Origin: Collinsella sp.
Lineage (GTDB): Bacteria > Actinomycetota > Coriobacteriia > Coriobacteriales > Coriobacteriaceae
NCBI GenBank assembly: GCA_018368345.1
Contig: JAGZEK010000002.1
Location: 62,001 to 126,000 of the forward strand
Length of the DNA stretch: 64,000 bases
Reading direction: 5' to 3'
Shown in pieces: positions 24,097-32,935 of the stretch. The position numbers and the translations under genes are program-made. Within the stretch, counting starts at the first letter, position 1. Each line of letters begins with the position of its first letter. The notes under the pieces were generated by a model, which worked only from the letters and a program-made list of their open reading frames with translations, was not told the origin of the DNA and ran no database searches.

Positions 24097-24252
24097 GTAA
24101 GAAGCTCATCCCAAAGCATCGCCCCAACCCAGGGCGCCACGCATCCCAAAGTGCCACTCGCGCTTCAATGCCCCCAACAGCAACAAGCCCCTCCCATCCA
24201 AATTCAGATATATATGTTGGGTTGCTTGTACGAACGCAACAAAGACCCCGCA

Positions 24253-24377
24253 GCTGACCGCATGGGGTAACTTCCCAGCGCATTCCGCAGGACGCAAAAA
24301 GGCTCGCCGCACGAAGTGCGCAGCGAGCCTTTTTGCATGTCCGAGGACGCGCTGGGAAGTTACCCCATGCGGTCAGC
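24253..24377. repeat. Long intergenic palindrome (element 1) acting as bidirectional terminator
   Basis: The 302-base gap 24097-24398 between convergent tetR and larD holds this element and no gene. Outer arms of 29 perfect bases (24253-24281 with 24349-24377) enclose a 12 x 12 internal loop (24282-24293 ATTCCGCAGGAC; 24337-24348 ATGTCCGAGGAC). Next come a perfect 14-base inner stem (24294-24307 with 24323-24336) and an apical CGCAC-GAA-GTGCG hairpin. The inner stem has A5/T5 runs on both strands, so it can terminate both genes. Element 2 at 26922 has the same plan. Confidence 0.9.
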
Positions 24378-24398
24378 GGACAACTATGTAGCCTCAGA

Positions 24399-25130
24399 CT
24401 AGAACATGCCCAAGAAACCGTGCACAAACAGTGCGGCCAGAGCGGCACCGACAAACGGAGCAATGCCAGGAACGAGCAGGCCGTACTTCCAGTTGTTGTC
24501 AGCCTTGTTCTTGATCGGCAGCACCTGATAGGCCATGCGAGGACCAAGGTCACGAGCCTGGTTCATGGCGAAGCCGGTGATGCCGCCCATGCCCATGCCA
24601 ACAGCCCAAACGATCAGACCGACGCAGATAGCAAGCATCAGAACGTTCTCGCCGGCGCGGTTAGCGGCAGCAAGGATGGCGCTGATGAACACGAAGGTGC
24701 AGATGGCCTCGCAGAAGAAGTTACGGGCATAGTTCGTACCCTCGGTGGTGGGGTTGGTCGAGAAGATGTTGCGCTGGGCAATGGGGTCGACGACGCCCTC
24801 GGAAGCCTTGAACTCATCGGCATACATAAGCCAAGCGATTACGGCGCCCACAAAGCCGCCGAGCATATCGGCAATCATGAAGGGGATGCAACTGCTCCAC
24901 GGCACCAGGCCTACGATGCACTGGGCAAGCACCATGGCGGGGTTCATGCACACGGCGCCGCCAAAGACAAACAGGCAGACCGAGATGCCAAAAGACCAGG
25001 TGGTGATGGCAAACATGTGGCCGGAGCCCTGATACTTGGTGCCCTTAAGCACGGTATCGCAGTGCACGCCCACGCCAAAAATGATCATGAGGGCCGTTGC
25101 GCCGAATTCGCAGAGGAGTTTGGTAAGCAT
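24399..25130 (-). CDS. larD: LarD, aquaglyceroporin-family lactic acid channel
   Basis: A 243-residue MIP-family channel with six membrane helices. It closely resembles the LarD/GlpF1 type that lets lactic acid cross the membrane: IIFGVGVHCDTVLKGTKYQG at the start, ITTWSFGI, first half-helix motif NPA in CMNPAMVLAQ, and an altered second motif NQA in GFAMNQARDLGPR where classical aquaporins have NPA. The C-terminus GLLVPGIAPFVGAALAALF is also typical. It lies directly downstream of larA on the same strand and shares its terminator palindrome with tetR. Confidence 0.9.
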   Translation of the reverse strand: MLTKLLCEFGATALMIIFGVGVHCDTVLKGTKYQGSGHMFAITTWSFGISVCLFVFGGAVCMNPAMVLAQCIVGLVPWSSCIPFMIADMLGGFVGAVIAWLMYADEFKASEGVVDPIAQRNIFSTNPTTEGTNYARNFFCEAICTFVFISAILAAANRAGENVLMLAICVGLIVWAVGMGMGGITGFAMNQARDLGPRMAYQVLPIKNKADNNWKYGLLVPGIAPFVGAALAALFVHGFLGMF

Positions 25131-25179
25131 AAAACCTTATCTTTCTTGTCGGTTATAAACGATTCGTTTAGGCCGCGTA

Positions 25180-26457
25180 CTAGTGCTGAGCGACGACAAC
25201 GCCCAGGCCATCGGGAATGACGGCCACTTTCGCATCGGCACCCTTCATCTCAAAGGCGAGCTTGAGCGCCTCATCGAGAGTGTTGACCGGCGTCATGTGC
25301 ATATCCTTGATCATCTGGTGATCGCACAGGTCGGTGACCATGATCACAGGGTGATGTGCCAGGATGCGGGCGAAAATCTGGCTCGTCCACTGGTCGGGCA
25401 GGGTCTCGTCCTTGGGGCGATCGATGCAGGCGCGCTCAAACTCTGCCGGATCGTTGTCGGCGATGTTGTGATAGAAGCCCTCGCCACCGTGACCGTCGGC
25501 ACAACCGGCGACGTCGATGATCACACCGCCCTCGGGAAGCGTGGCCTCGGCAGAGCACATGCCCTTCACGGCCTGGTAGATGTTCTGGTCGAGCGGGTAG
25601 CCGCCGTTGGTGGTGATGGCAATCTCGCACTCGACGGGCTCAACGCCGGCAAGGCTCTTTACGAACTCGCAGCCAGCCTCGTGCGCCTTGTGGATATCGC
25701 CGGCAAAGGAGCCGATGACCTCGTGCTTGCCGTTGAGCACCACGTTGAGCACAAAGGCAAGGTGAGCCATCTCGGCGGCGGCAAACATGTCCTCGCTCAC
25801 GTGGTTGTGGCACAGGTTGCCAGCACGCGAATGGGAATCATTCACAAACTGACCGTTGTGGTTGTACATGATGGTCTTGTAGCTGGCGATGCCAGGCAGG
25901 ACGGACTTGCGGCTACCAGAGAAACCGGCAAAGAAGTGCGGCTCAATAAAGCCCTCGGCAAGCAGCAGATCGCAATCGGCAGCAATCTTGTTGATGATGC
26001 ACTCGCCACCGGAAGGCAGAGTGCCGATCTTCTTCATCATGCTGTCGTCAGTCGCGACGTGCATAACGATTTCCTCGTTGGCAACGATCTCCTCGCCGTA
26101 CTTGTTGACGAGCTCCTCATGCGTCGACGGACGATGCATACCCGTAGCAACCAGAATGCGAACGCGCGCCTCAGGCGCAGCGGAGTGGATGTGATGCAGC
26201 AGAATAGGCATCGTCACACGCGAGGGAACGGGACGCGTATGATCGGAGCTAATGATGACAATATCCTTCTTGCCAGCACAAAGCTCCTCGAGCGAAGGCG
26301 AGCCATAAGGGTTGGCAAGTGACTCCTCTACCAGCTCTTCCTGTGATTTTGTAGTCTTAAACTCGTTTTGATGACCTTCCATCACACCCGCGAAGTTCTT
26401 ATCCTCGAGCTCCAGATGCAACGTCTTGTGGTCAAACGGCAGTTCACATTCAAACAA
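25180..26457 (-). CDS. larA: Lactate racemase
   Basis: A 425-residue LarA, equal to the usual length. It interconverts L- and D-lactate with the nickel-pincer nucleotide. Characteristic stretches are DIVIISSDHTRPVPS near residue 70, HRPSTHEELVNKYGEEIV, EGFIEPHFFAGFSGSRKSVLPG (the Lys that tethers the cofactor lies in this region) and DGHGGEGFYHN. I choose the TTG at 26457: the protein then begins LFECELPF, in register with known LarA N-termini, and GAGGG lies nine bases upstream. A longer frame upstream has no homology. larD follows 49 bases later. Transcription would start within the 614-base gap upstream. Confidence 0.93.
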   Translation of the reverse strand: MFECELPFDHKTLHLELEDKNFAGVMEGHQNEFKTTKSQEELVEESLANPYGSPSLEELCAGKKDIVIISSDHTRPVPSRVTMPILLHHIHSAAPEARVRILVATGMHRPSTHEELVNKYGEEIVANEEIVMHVATDDSMMKKIGTLPSGGECIINKIAADCDLLLAEGFIEPHFFAGFSGSRKSVLPGIASYKTIMYNHNGQFVNDSHSRAGNLCHNHVSEDMFAAAEMAHLAFVLNVVLNGKHEVIGSFAGDIHKAHEAGCEFVKSLAGVEPVECEIAITTNGGYPLDQNIYQAVKGMCSAEATLPEGGVIIDVAGCADGHGGEGFYHNIADNDPAEFERACIDRPKDETLPDQWTSQIFARILAHHPVIMVTDLCDHQMIKDMHMTPVNTLDEALKLAFEMKGADAKVAVIPDGLGVVVAQH

Positions 26458-26583
26458 TGACGAGCGCCCTCTTCCTTTCAACTGACACACTAGATAAACC
26501 GTTGGAAGGATACGCCGCTCACCGAAAAACACCACCGTCCACCGACTCATTAACACAACGTTCATATTTGACCCACAATAAAA

Positions 26584-26613
26584 CGGCCGCGATCCCAAAC
26601 GAGACCGCGGCCG
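26584..26613 (-). terminator. GC-rich hairpin upstream of larA
   Basis: CGGCCGCG (26584-26591) pairs with CGCGGCCG (26606-26613), followed by TTTT on the minus strand. It could end read-through from ppc before larA. Confidence 0.6.
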
Positions 26614-26639
26614 CTACAGTCGTAAGTCGAGAAGCGCGC

Positions 26640-26921
26640 CTTTCTTCCCTTCAGCCCGTAATCCGCCGAAAACCGAGGACGAAGGGACCCGATGGGTTTC
26701 CCTCTGAATGCATTCCGCAGCACGAAGCCTTTTCCAAACGCGCAAAGCGCGCCATTATTCCCCCAGCCAGTAATCCACCGAAAACCGGACATCGTAGGGC
26801 CCGCCATCAGCTTACTTTTAGGCACACTCCGCAGGACGCAAGAAGCCCTCGCCGCACTCCACATTAGGCGCGAAGCGCACTTTAATCCCTTCAGCCCCAA
26901 TCCCTGAAGACCGAGGACGAA
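26640..26921. repeat. Two decayed half-copies of the long palindrome in tandem
   Basis: Part of the 614-base gene-free gap 26458-27071. The 58 bases at 26672-26729 are identical to 26910-26967, the left half of element 2, but the matching right arm is missing. A second half-copy (core ACTCCGCAGGAC, 26826-26837) resembles element 1 more closely. Each is preceded by a similar leader (AATCC-CCGAAAACCG type), giving a unit of about 120 bases repeated with drift. Confidence 0.75.
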
Positions 26922-27048
26922 GGGACCCGATGGGTTTCCCTCTGAATGCATTCCGCAGCACGAAGCCCCCTTATCCGCAGCTCCGAAGGAGCAGGATAAG
27001 GGGGCTTCAAGTGCGAGGACGCATTCAGAGGGAAACCCATCGGGTCCC
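26922..27048. repeat. Long intergenic palindrome (element 2) downstream of ppc
   Basis: Outer arms of 28 perfect bases (26922-26949 with 27021-27048), a 12 x 12 internal loop (26950-26961 ATTCCGCAGCAC; 27009-27020 AAGTGCGAGGAC), a perfect 15-base inner stem (26962-26976 with 26994-27008) and an apical GCTCC-GAA-GGAGC hairpin. Sizes and the internal loop match element 1 while the stem sequences differ. No T-run follows, so its function is not simple termination. Confidence 0.9.
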
Positions 27049-27071
27049 GGTGAGAGCCGCAGGGCTATCGA

Positions 27072-29885
27072 TTACCCCGTGTTTTGCAATCCTGCCGAGA
27101 CGCCGGTCACAGTCGAAAGAATCAGGCTCATGTACTCGGCCTTCTTCTCCTCGGCCATCTCGTCCTGGTTCATACGCACCTCGCGAAGGGCGCGGACCTG
27201 GGCGATGGACAGGGCGTCGACGTAGGGATTACGCACACGGACGGCGCAGCCGAGCACACGGCGGCGCTGCAGCGGCCATTCGTCACCGACGATGGCAAGA
27301 ACCCACTTACGCGTGAGCTGCATCTCGGTGAAGACCTTCTCGGACAAATCCTGGCGATCGCCCAGGTGCAGGTACATCTTGGCGATGCGCTGGTCGGTCT
27401 TGGCGATCGACATCTCGATGTTGTCGATAAAGGTGCGGAAGAACGGCCACTCCTGGTAGGCAGCCTTAAGCTGGTCCAGATCGCCAAACTGCTCGCAGGC
27501 GGTACCCAGGCCGTACCAGGCGGCCAGATTGATGCGCGCCTGGCTCCAGCTGAAGATCCACGGAATGGTACGCAGGTCGTCGAGCGACTTGGCACCCAAA
27601 CCGCGCTTGGCGGGACGCGAGCCGATCGGCAGCAGACCGACCTCGGTCAGCGGCGTCACGGTCGAGAACCACGGTGTAAAGTCCTCGGTGTTCAGCAGGT
27701 CCAGATAGCGCTCGTGGCTTACGGCGTTGAGCTTCTCGGCCATATCCCAGAACTTCTGCGTGGTCTCGGTGTTGGTCTTCTCGACGCTCGGGGCCGACTG
27801 CAAAAGCGTTGCGGCGGCAACGGACTCAACATGGCGCTGAGCCAGCGTACGGTTGCCGTAACGGGCAAAGATGACCTCGCCCTGCTCGGTGAGCTTAAAG
27901 AAGCAGTTGACCGAACCCTTGGGCTGCGCCAGCACGGCCTTGTTGGCCGGACCGCCGCCACGGCCCACGGCACCGCCGCGACCGTGCATGAGCACCAGGT
28001 CGATATCGTTCTTCTCGGCCCACTTGGCAATGCGCTCCTGCGCGGAGTGCAGCGCGAGCATGGCCGTGGTAGGACCGGCATCCTTGGAGGAGTCGGAATA
28101 GCCCAGCATGACCTCCATGCGGCGGTTGGTCTGGGCAAGGCGCTTTTGCACCACGGGCAGCGTAAGCATCTGGTCGAGCACGTCGACGCAGCTCTCGAGG
28201 TCCTCGAGCTGCTCAAACAGCGGGATCACGTCGAGCTCGGGGACATCCTCCTCGTGTGCGAAAGACAGGTGAGCAAGCTCGAAGACGTCGGCCACATGCT
28301 GGGCACTCTTGGTGAACGAGATGATGTAGCGGTGCGCCATCTTCTTGCCGTAGCGCTTTTGGATGGAGCCGATAGCGCGGAAGGTATCGATGACCTCGCG
28401 CGTCATGGGCTGCAGGTCGCCATGGATACCGTTCTCGTGGATATCCTTGAGGGCGCGGGCGTGCACCACGGAGTGCTGACGGAACTCCATCTCGACCATA
28501 TGGAAGCCGAAGGACTCGACCTGCCAGATGATGGTCTGGACCGGGCCGTAGGCAGCACGGACGGCACCGCAGGCGGCCAGGGAGCGCTGAACGACACGCA
28601 GGTCATCCAAGAACTCGTCTGCGCTGTGGTACATGGTGTCGGTGATGCGACGCACGGTGGCGTTCAGACGGTCGGCCATGACGAGCATGACGGCGCGATG
28701 CGGCTCGTGCTCGGAGATCAGCTCAGCGCGTGCGGTGTACTGGGTGCTCATCTCGACCTGATGGTTCCACAGGTTGATGAGCTCGGCAGACGGCTTGCTG
28801 TAGGTGGCCTCGAGCGTGAGGTTGCGACCGATGCGGCGGCACTTGTCCTCGAGCTTGAGCACCATGTGAGTGAAGTACTTGGCGGCGACCTCACGGCTCA
28901 CCTTGGCGGTGACGTTGGGGTTACCGTCGCGGTCGGAACCGATCCAGCTGCCGGGATGGAAGAACGCCGGGCACAGCGGCGGCACGGTACCGGCCTTGTC
29001 GCCCAGCACCCAGTCGTCAAAGCGACGATAGATGACGGGGATGACGTCGAACAGCGTGTTATCGAAGATGTCGATGATGGTATCGGCTTCCTCGACCGGC
29101 GTGGGCTTCTTGAGCGCGATGGGGCTCGTACGCACCAGGGCGTCGATCTCCTGCAGCATATGGCGCTCGTTCTCCACCAGGTCGGAGCCGCCCAGACGCG
29201 GACGCTCCTCCAGCAGGTTGGAGATACGGCGAATCTTGCCCTCGACGGCCTTACGACGGGCCTCGGTGGGATGCGCGGTAAAGACGGGATGGAACTCGAG
29301 CTTGCCGAGCAGCTCGTTGGCGCCCTCGGCACCCATCTCGTTTACCAACTGGTGATAGGCGACGGTGAGCTCGTTGGCGGGATCGACCTCGGTATCGGTC
29401 GATGCGCCGGCCTCGCGCTCGCGCAGCTGCGCCACACGGTAGTTCTCCTCCGACAGGTTTGCCAGATGGAAGAAGCTCGTAAAGGCGCGGACGATAACCT
29501 GCTGCTTATCGAGCGGCAGACTGTCGATCAGATCAACGACCTCGCGAAACGCCACGGCGGTGGGCTCGTCGGCAGTGGGCACGCCCTGCTCGTCGACGGA
29601 CTCGTCGGCAGCACGGGTGCCGGGGTTTCCGGCGTTGGCCACAATCTCGGCTGTCAAAATCTTGTCGAACAGGTCCGCGATCTCGGGATCATACTCGCTA
29701 AGCACACGGCGCTCCAGGCGCAAGAACAGCGCCAGATTGTCGCGCAGCTCCTCGGGGATCTCGATCTCAGCGAGACGCTCCTTGGATTCGGCATTCGAGC
29801 CGATTCGGTTAACGAGGCGGTTGACCACGGCAGCGACGCGCGCCGCGGCTTCGGGTACAGACTGGTTGCTTAGGTTCTCAGCCAC
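27072..29885 (-). CDS. ppc: Phosphoenolpyruvate carboxylase
   Basis: A roughly 940-residue PEP carboxylase, which adds bicarbonate to PEP to give oxaloacetate and feeds succinate and amino-acid synthesis. Hallmarks are FTAHPTEARRK near residue 205 with the catalytic His, GSDRDGNPNVTAKV, the glycine-rich GRGGAVGRGGGP loop that closes the active site, and the C-terminal QNTG. I prefer the GTG at 29885 with GGGAGG four bases upstream, because the ATG at 29897 sits one base from its AAGGAGG. Start choice is uncertain by four codons. It has a long palindrome downstream. Confidence 0.94.
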   Translation of the reverse strand: MAENLSNQSVPEAAARVAAVVNRLVNRIGSNAESKERLAEIEIPEELRDNLALFLRLERRVLSEYDPEIADLFDKILTAEIVANAGNPGTRAADESVDEQGVPTADEPTAVAFREVVDLIDSLPLDKQQVIVRAFTSFFHLANLSEENYRVAQLREREAGASTDTEVDPANELTVAYHQLVNEMGAEGANELLGKLEFHPVFTAHPTEARRKAVEGKIRRISNLLEERPRLGGSDLVENERHMLQEIDALVRTSPIALKKPTPVEEADTIIDIFDNTLFDVIPVIYRRFDDWVLGDKAGTVPPLCPAFFHPGSWIGSDRDGNPNVTAKVSREVAAKYFTHMVLKLEDKCRRIGRNLTLEATYSKPSAELINLWNHQVEMSTQYTARAELISEHEPHRAVMLVMADRLNATVRRITDTMYHSADEFLDDLRVVQRSLAACGAVRAAYGPVQTIIWQVESFGFHMVEMEFRQHSVVHARALKDIHENGIHGDLQPMTREVIDTFRAIGSIQKRYGKKMAHRYIISFTKSAQHVADVFELAHLSFAHEEDVPELDVIPLFEQLEDLESCVDVLDQMLTLPVVQKRLAQTNRRMEVMLGYSDSSKDAGPTTAMLALHSAQERIAKWAEKNDIDLVLMHGRGGAVGRGGGPANKAVLAQPKGSVNCFFKLTEQGEVIFARYGNRTLAQRHVESVAAATLLQSAPSVEKTNTETTQKFWDMAEKLNAVSHERYLDLLNTEDFTPWFSTVTPLTEVGLLPIGSRPAKRGLGAKSLDDLRTIPWIFSWSQARINLAAWYGLGTACEQFGDLDQLKAAYQEWPFFRTFIDNIEMSIAKTDQRIAKMYLHLGDRQDLSEKVFTEMQLTRKWVLAIVGDEWPLQRRRVLGCAVRVRNPYVDALSIAQVRALREVRMNQDEMAEEKKAEYMSLILSTVTGVSAGLQNTG

Positions 29886-30049
29886 GTTTCCTCCCATTCC
29901 TCCTTCTATGCACGTAACATGCGGTATTCATTATAGGCGCTTGCGAAATACTTTCGACACTGATTGCGCTTTACCACACAAAAGTATTTTCTGCATTGCA
30001 AGGGTTTTTGCTCTAAATGGTCGTATTTCTCGGTGGACGGCATACACAA

Positions 30050-30085
30050 ACGGGGGCATTCCGCATAAATGCGAAACACCCCCGT
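30050..30085 (-). terminator. Hairpin after hisS
   Basis: ACGGGGG (30050-30056) pairs with CCCCCGT (30079-30085) around an inner CCGCAT/ATGCG pair. TTTGTG follows on the minus strand. The rest of the gap 29886-30142 holds the ppc leader and no gene. Confidence 0.65.
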
Positions 30086-30142
30086 AACAATCGCTCGCAA
30101 TGGACGAGACACTCAAGCGGACCCGCAGCTCAAAATGATGCG

Positions 30143-31456
30143 CTACAGGCGCTCGCGAACCGCCTCGACGACGTTGGCCAGATCGGCAAGGACCTCTTCA
30201 TGGCTCTCCATGTCGCGCACCTTGACCTTGCCGGCGGCAAGCTCGTCGCCACCCAGGACCAAAATGAGCTTGGCGCCAACCTTGTCGGCCTGCTTAAACT
30301 GAGCTTTGAGCGAACGACCCTGGTAGTCGGCCTCGGTCACGATGCCAGCGGCGCGAAGCTCCTGCGTGATGGCAAAGACGTTCTGGCGCAGCTCCTTGCC
30401 GGCGTTGGCGACGTAGACGCACGGGGCCTCCTCGGCACCCAAGTCGTTACCAAAGGCCTGCAGGGCCAGCAGGGCGCGCTCAAAACCGACAGCGAAGCCG
30501 ACGCCCGCCGTGGGCTTGCCACCCTCGAGCTCGACCAGACCGTCATAGCGACCGCCGCCACCAATGGAGCCGACACCGGCGCCGGGAGCCTCGACCTCAA
30601 AGACGGTACGGGTGTAGTAGTCCAGACCACGCACCAGTGTGGGATCCTCGACATACTCGATACCGGCGGCATCCAGATAGCGCTTGACCTGCTCGTAGTG
30701 CTCGCGGCACTCGTCGCACAGGTTGTCGCCCATCAGCGGCGCGTCGGCCATGATCTCGCGGCAGTGGTCGTTCTTGCAGTCGAAGGCACGCAGCGGGTTG
30801 AGCTCGGCGCGCTCGCGGCACTCGTCACACATCTCGTCAGCGTGATCGAGGATAAACTGCTTGACCTGCTCGCGGTAAGCCGGACGGCACTGAGCGTCGC
30901 CCATCGAGTTAATGAGCAGACGGAGCTTGGAAAGATCGAAGCCCAGGCGCTTGTAAAACTCCATGAGCATGATGATGCACTCGGCGTCTGCCGCCGGATC
31001 GGGAGCGCCGAGCCACTCGATACCCACCTGGTGGAACTGACGCAGGCGGCCCTTCTGGGGACGCTCGCCGCGGAACATGGCCTCGGCGTAGTAAGCCTTA
31101 AACGGCGTGGAGCCCTGGGGCACCAGGTTGTTCTCCACGACTGCGCGCACCACACCGGCCGTGCCCTCGGGACGAAGCGCCAGGCGCTGCTTGGGCTTGA
31201 GTTTTGTGTCGGTGCCTTCGGTAAAGACGCGCTCCAGGTTGGCGCCGCTAAAGACGCGGAACATCTCCTTGCGCACGACGTCGGTCGACTGGCCGATGCC
31301 GTGGACAAAGACGTCCACCTGCTCGATCGCGGGCGTCTCGATGGGTTTAAAACCAAACGGCTCGAACACGCCGGCAGCGATCTGCTGCATCTTTTGCCAA
31401 GCGCGCATCTCGGCGCCGATAAGGTCGCGGGTTCCCTCCGCCTTCTGTGCCTGCAT
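30143..31456 (-). CDS. hisS: Histidyl-tRNA synthetase
   Basis: A 437-residue class II synthetase that charges tRNA-His. It begins AQKAEGTRDL with motif 1. LALRPEGTAGVVRA and QFHQVGIEWLGA (motif 2 region) follow, then the His-specific motif GLDYYTRTVFEV and motif 3 (VGFAVGFERALLAL). The C-terminal anticodon-binding domain covers about 335-437. The ATG at 31456 has AAAGGTG seven bases upstream. It stands alone between the ppc promoter region and the MFS terminator. Confidence 0.96.
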   Translation of the reverse strand: MQAQKAEGTRDLIGAEMRAWQKMQQIAAGVFEPFGFKPIETPAIEQVDVFVHGIGQSTDVVRKEMFRVFSGANLERVFTEGTDTKLKPKQRLALRPEGTAGVVRAVVENNLVPQGSTPFKAYYAEAMFRGERPQKGRLRQFHQVGIEWLGAPDPAADAECIIMLMEFYKRLGFDLSKLRLLINSMGDAQCRPAYREQVKQFILDHADEMCDECRERAELNPLRAFDCKNDHCREIMADAPLMGDNLCDECREHYEQVKRYLDAAGIEYVEDPTLVRGLDYYTRTVFEVEAPGAGVGSIGGGGRYDGLVELEGGKPTAGVGFAVGFERALLALQAFGNDLGAEEAPCVYVANAGKELRQNVFAITQELRAAGIVTEADYQGRSLKAQFKQADKVGAKLILVLGGDELAAGKVKVRDMESHEEVLADLANVVEAVRERL

Positions 31457-31521
31457 GGGCAAACACCTTTCTTTTGTATCGCGTCATAGGTAGTGGACAT
31501 TATACGGCACAAACACAAACA

Positions 31522-31581
31522 GCGGCGGCGCGTCTGACCGAACGAGGGTATGGGGACTCGTTCGGCCAGACACGCCGCCGC
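31522..31581 (-). terminator. Long hairpin terminator after the MFS gene
   Basis: Twenty-five-base arms with two mismatches (31522-31546 and 31557-31581), then TGTTTGTGTTTGTG on the minus strand. Confidence 0.75.
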
Positions 31582-31627
31582 GGTAGCCACGGACGAAGCG
31601 GACAAGCGGCAATGCGCTTTGGCCTAT

Positions 31628-32932
31628 CTACTCCCCCGCCACGCTTGCGCGCAGCTTGGCGGCGATGGGCTCGGATGCCAGCAGGAACACGAGCATGACC
31701 ACGGAGCACGCCAGGCACACAATCCAGGTGCTCGCAAAGGAGCCCGTAGCATCGAACAGCACGCCCGAGACAATGGCGCCCACGGTGCCGCCGACCATCT
31801 CGAGCGAGGTAATGGTGCCCGTGACCTTACCCAGGTCGGCCATGCCAAACTGCTTGGACGCGGCGATGGTAGGCGTGATGGTGCCCATGCACGTTCCAAC
31901 ACCAAAGCTCACAGCGGCGACAATAGGACCGAGGTCCGTCGTCGGGAAGCACAGCGCCACGCAGGCGATAATGCACGCAACGGAGCCAAGGATATTGCCA
32001 AAGCGCAGGCCAAAGCGGTCATAGATCGCACCGAGCGAAATCTTGGCAATAACGACGGTGACCATGTAGACCGAAAGTACGGTACCCGCCCACATGGGAT
32101 CGTGGCCGCCCGTGACAATCTTGGCACCGTTGACGGTAACACTCGTCATGTTGGTAACCTGGTTGGGCAGGATGGCGCCATTGACCAAGCCCATAAAGAG
32201 GAAGGCGACGACAAGCAGCCAAAATGCCGGGCTCTTCTTGATACGAGACCAGCCGACGCTAACCTCGGGGGCCGTATGCTCGTCCTTATCGCCCGCGGTG
32301 GAAACAGACGGATCGCCCGGGTTCTCGCCGAGCGGCTTCAGGCCAATCTCGGAAGGTTTGGTGCGGAAGGAGTAGGCCGTGATGGGCAGTGCCGCCACAA
32401 TGCAGACGGCAGCGAGTACCAGGAACGCAGAGCGCCAGCCAACACTCACGATAAGCGAGCTCACGATGGGAGACAGAATAGCGCCGCCAAAGCCCGAGCC
32501 CGAAAGTGCGATGGAGATGGCAAGGCCTCGCTTGGCCGTAAACCAGTTGGCGGTCACCAGGCTGATGAGCAGGCGAGTCGAGGCGACGGCAAAGCAGCCC
32601 GAGACGGCAAAGAGCACGTAGACCTGCCACAGCTCACCGACAAAGCTCATGCCGGCAAGAACGGCAGAGGTGGCGATTACAGTGAGGGAGCCCAAAACGC
32701 GGCCGCTTACTTTATCGGCGACATGGCCAATGACAAGCGAGCCGATAACGCTCACCACGGTGGAGATGGCGTTGGAGATGTTGTACTGCGCAAGCGTGAT
32801 GCCCAGGTCGCTTACGATGAACGGCTGAAACAGGCTCATGCAGTTAACGAAAATCGTGTAGCACGTGGCCATGATCACAAAGCCGGAGGCCACCACGAGC
32901 CAGCCGGGGAAAAATTTACGTTGCTGGGACAT
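31628..32932 (-). CDS. MFS transporter, OFA (oxalate/formate antiporter-like) family
   Basis: A 434-residue major facilitator with 12 predicted helices. The start FPGWLVVASGFVIMATCYTI and the segment ANWFTAKRGLAISIALSGSG are typical of the OFA/monocarboxylate-like group, which moves small organic anions. A hydrophilic loop at about 200-225 separates the halves. It begins three bases after the stop of an amidohydrolase gene, so both are cotranscribed and the transporter may import the amide substrate or export the released acid. The substrate cannot be named from sequence. Confidence 0.85.
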   Translation of the reverse strand: MSQQRKFFPGWLVVASGFVIMATCYTIFVNCMSLFQPFIVSDLGITLAQYNISNAISTVVSVIGSLVIGHVADKVSGRVLGSLTVIATSAVLAGMSFVGELWQVYVLFAVSGCFAVASTRLLISLVTANWFTAKRGLAISIALSGSGFGGAILSPIVSSLIVSVGWRSAFLVLAAVCIVAALPITAYSFRTKPSEIGLKPLGENPGDPSVSTAGDKDEHTAPEVSVGWSRIKKSPAFWLLVVAFLFMGLVNGAILPNQVTNMTSVTVNGAKIVTGGHDPMWAGTVLSVYMVTVVIAKISLGAIYDRFGLRFGNILGSVACIIACVALCFPTTDLGPIVAAVSFGVGTCMGTITPTIAASKQFGMADLGKVTGTITSLEMVGGTVGAIVSGVLFDATGSFASTWIVCLACSVVMLVFLLASEPIAAKLRASVAGE

Positions 32933-32935
32933 GGA

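Noticed and set aside
27084..29873. A 929-codon open frame on the plus strand opposite ppc
   Set aside because: It mirrors the ppc frame in GC-rich DNA, lacks recognisable domains, and ppc is unmistakable on the other strand. Similar long antisense frames opposite GH105, uxaC, feoB, aspS and larA were dropped for the same reason.
29931..30012. Imperfect direct repeats (AAATACTTT-like) in the ppc leader
   Set aside because: Only about 12 of 20 positions match between the two copies, too weak to call an operator.
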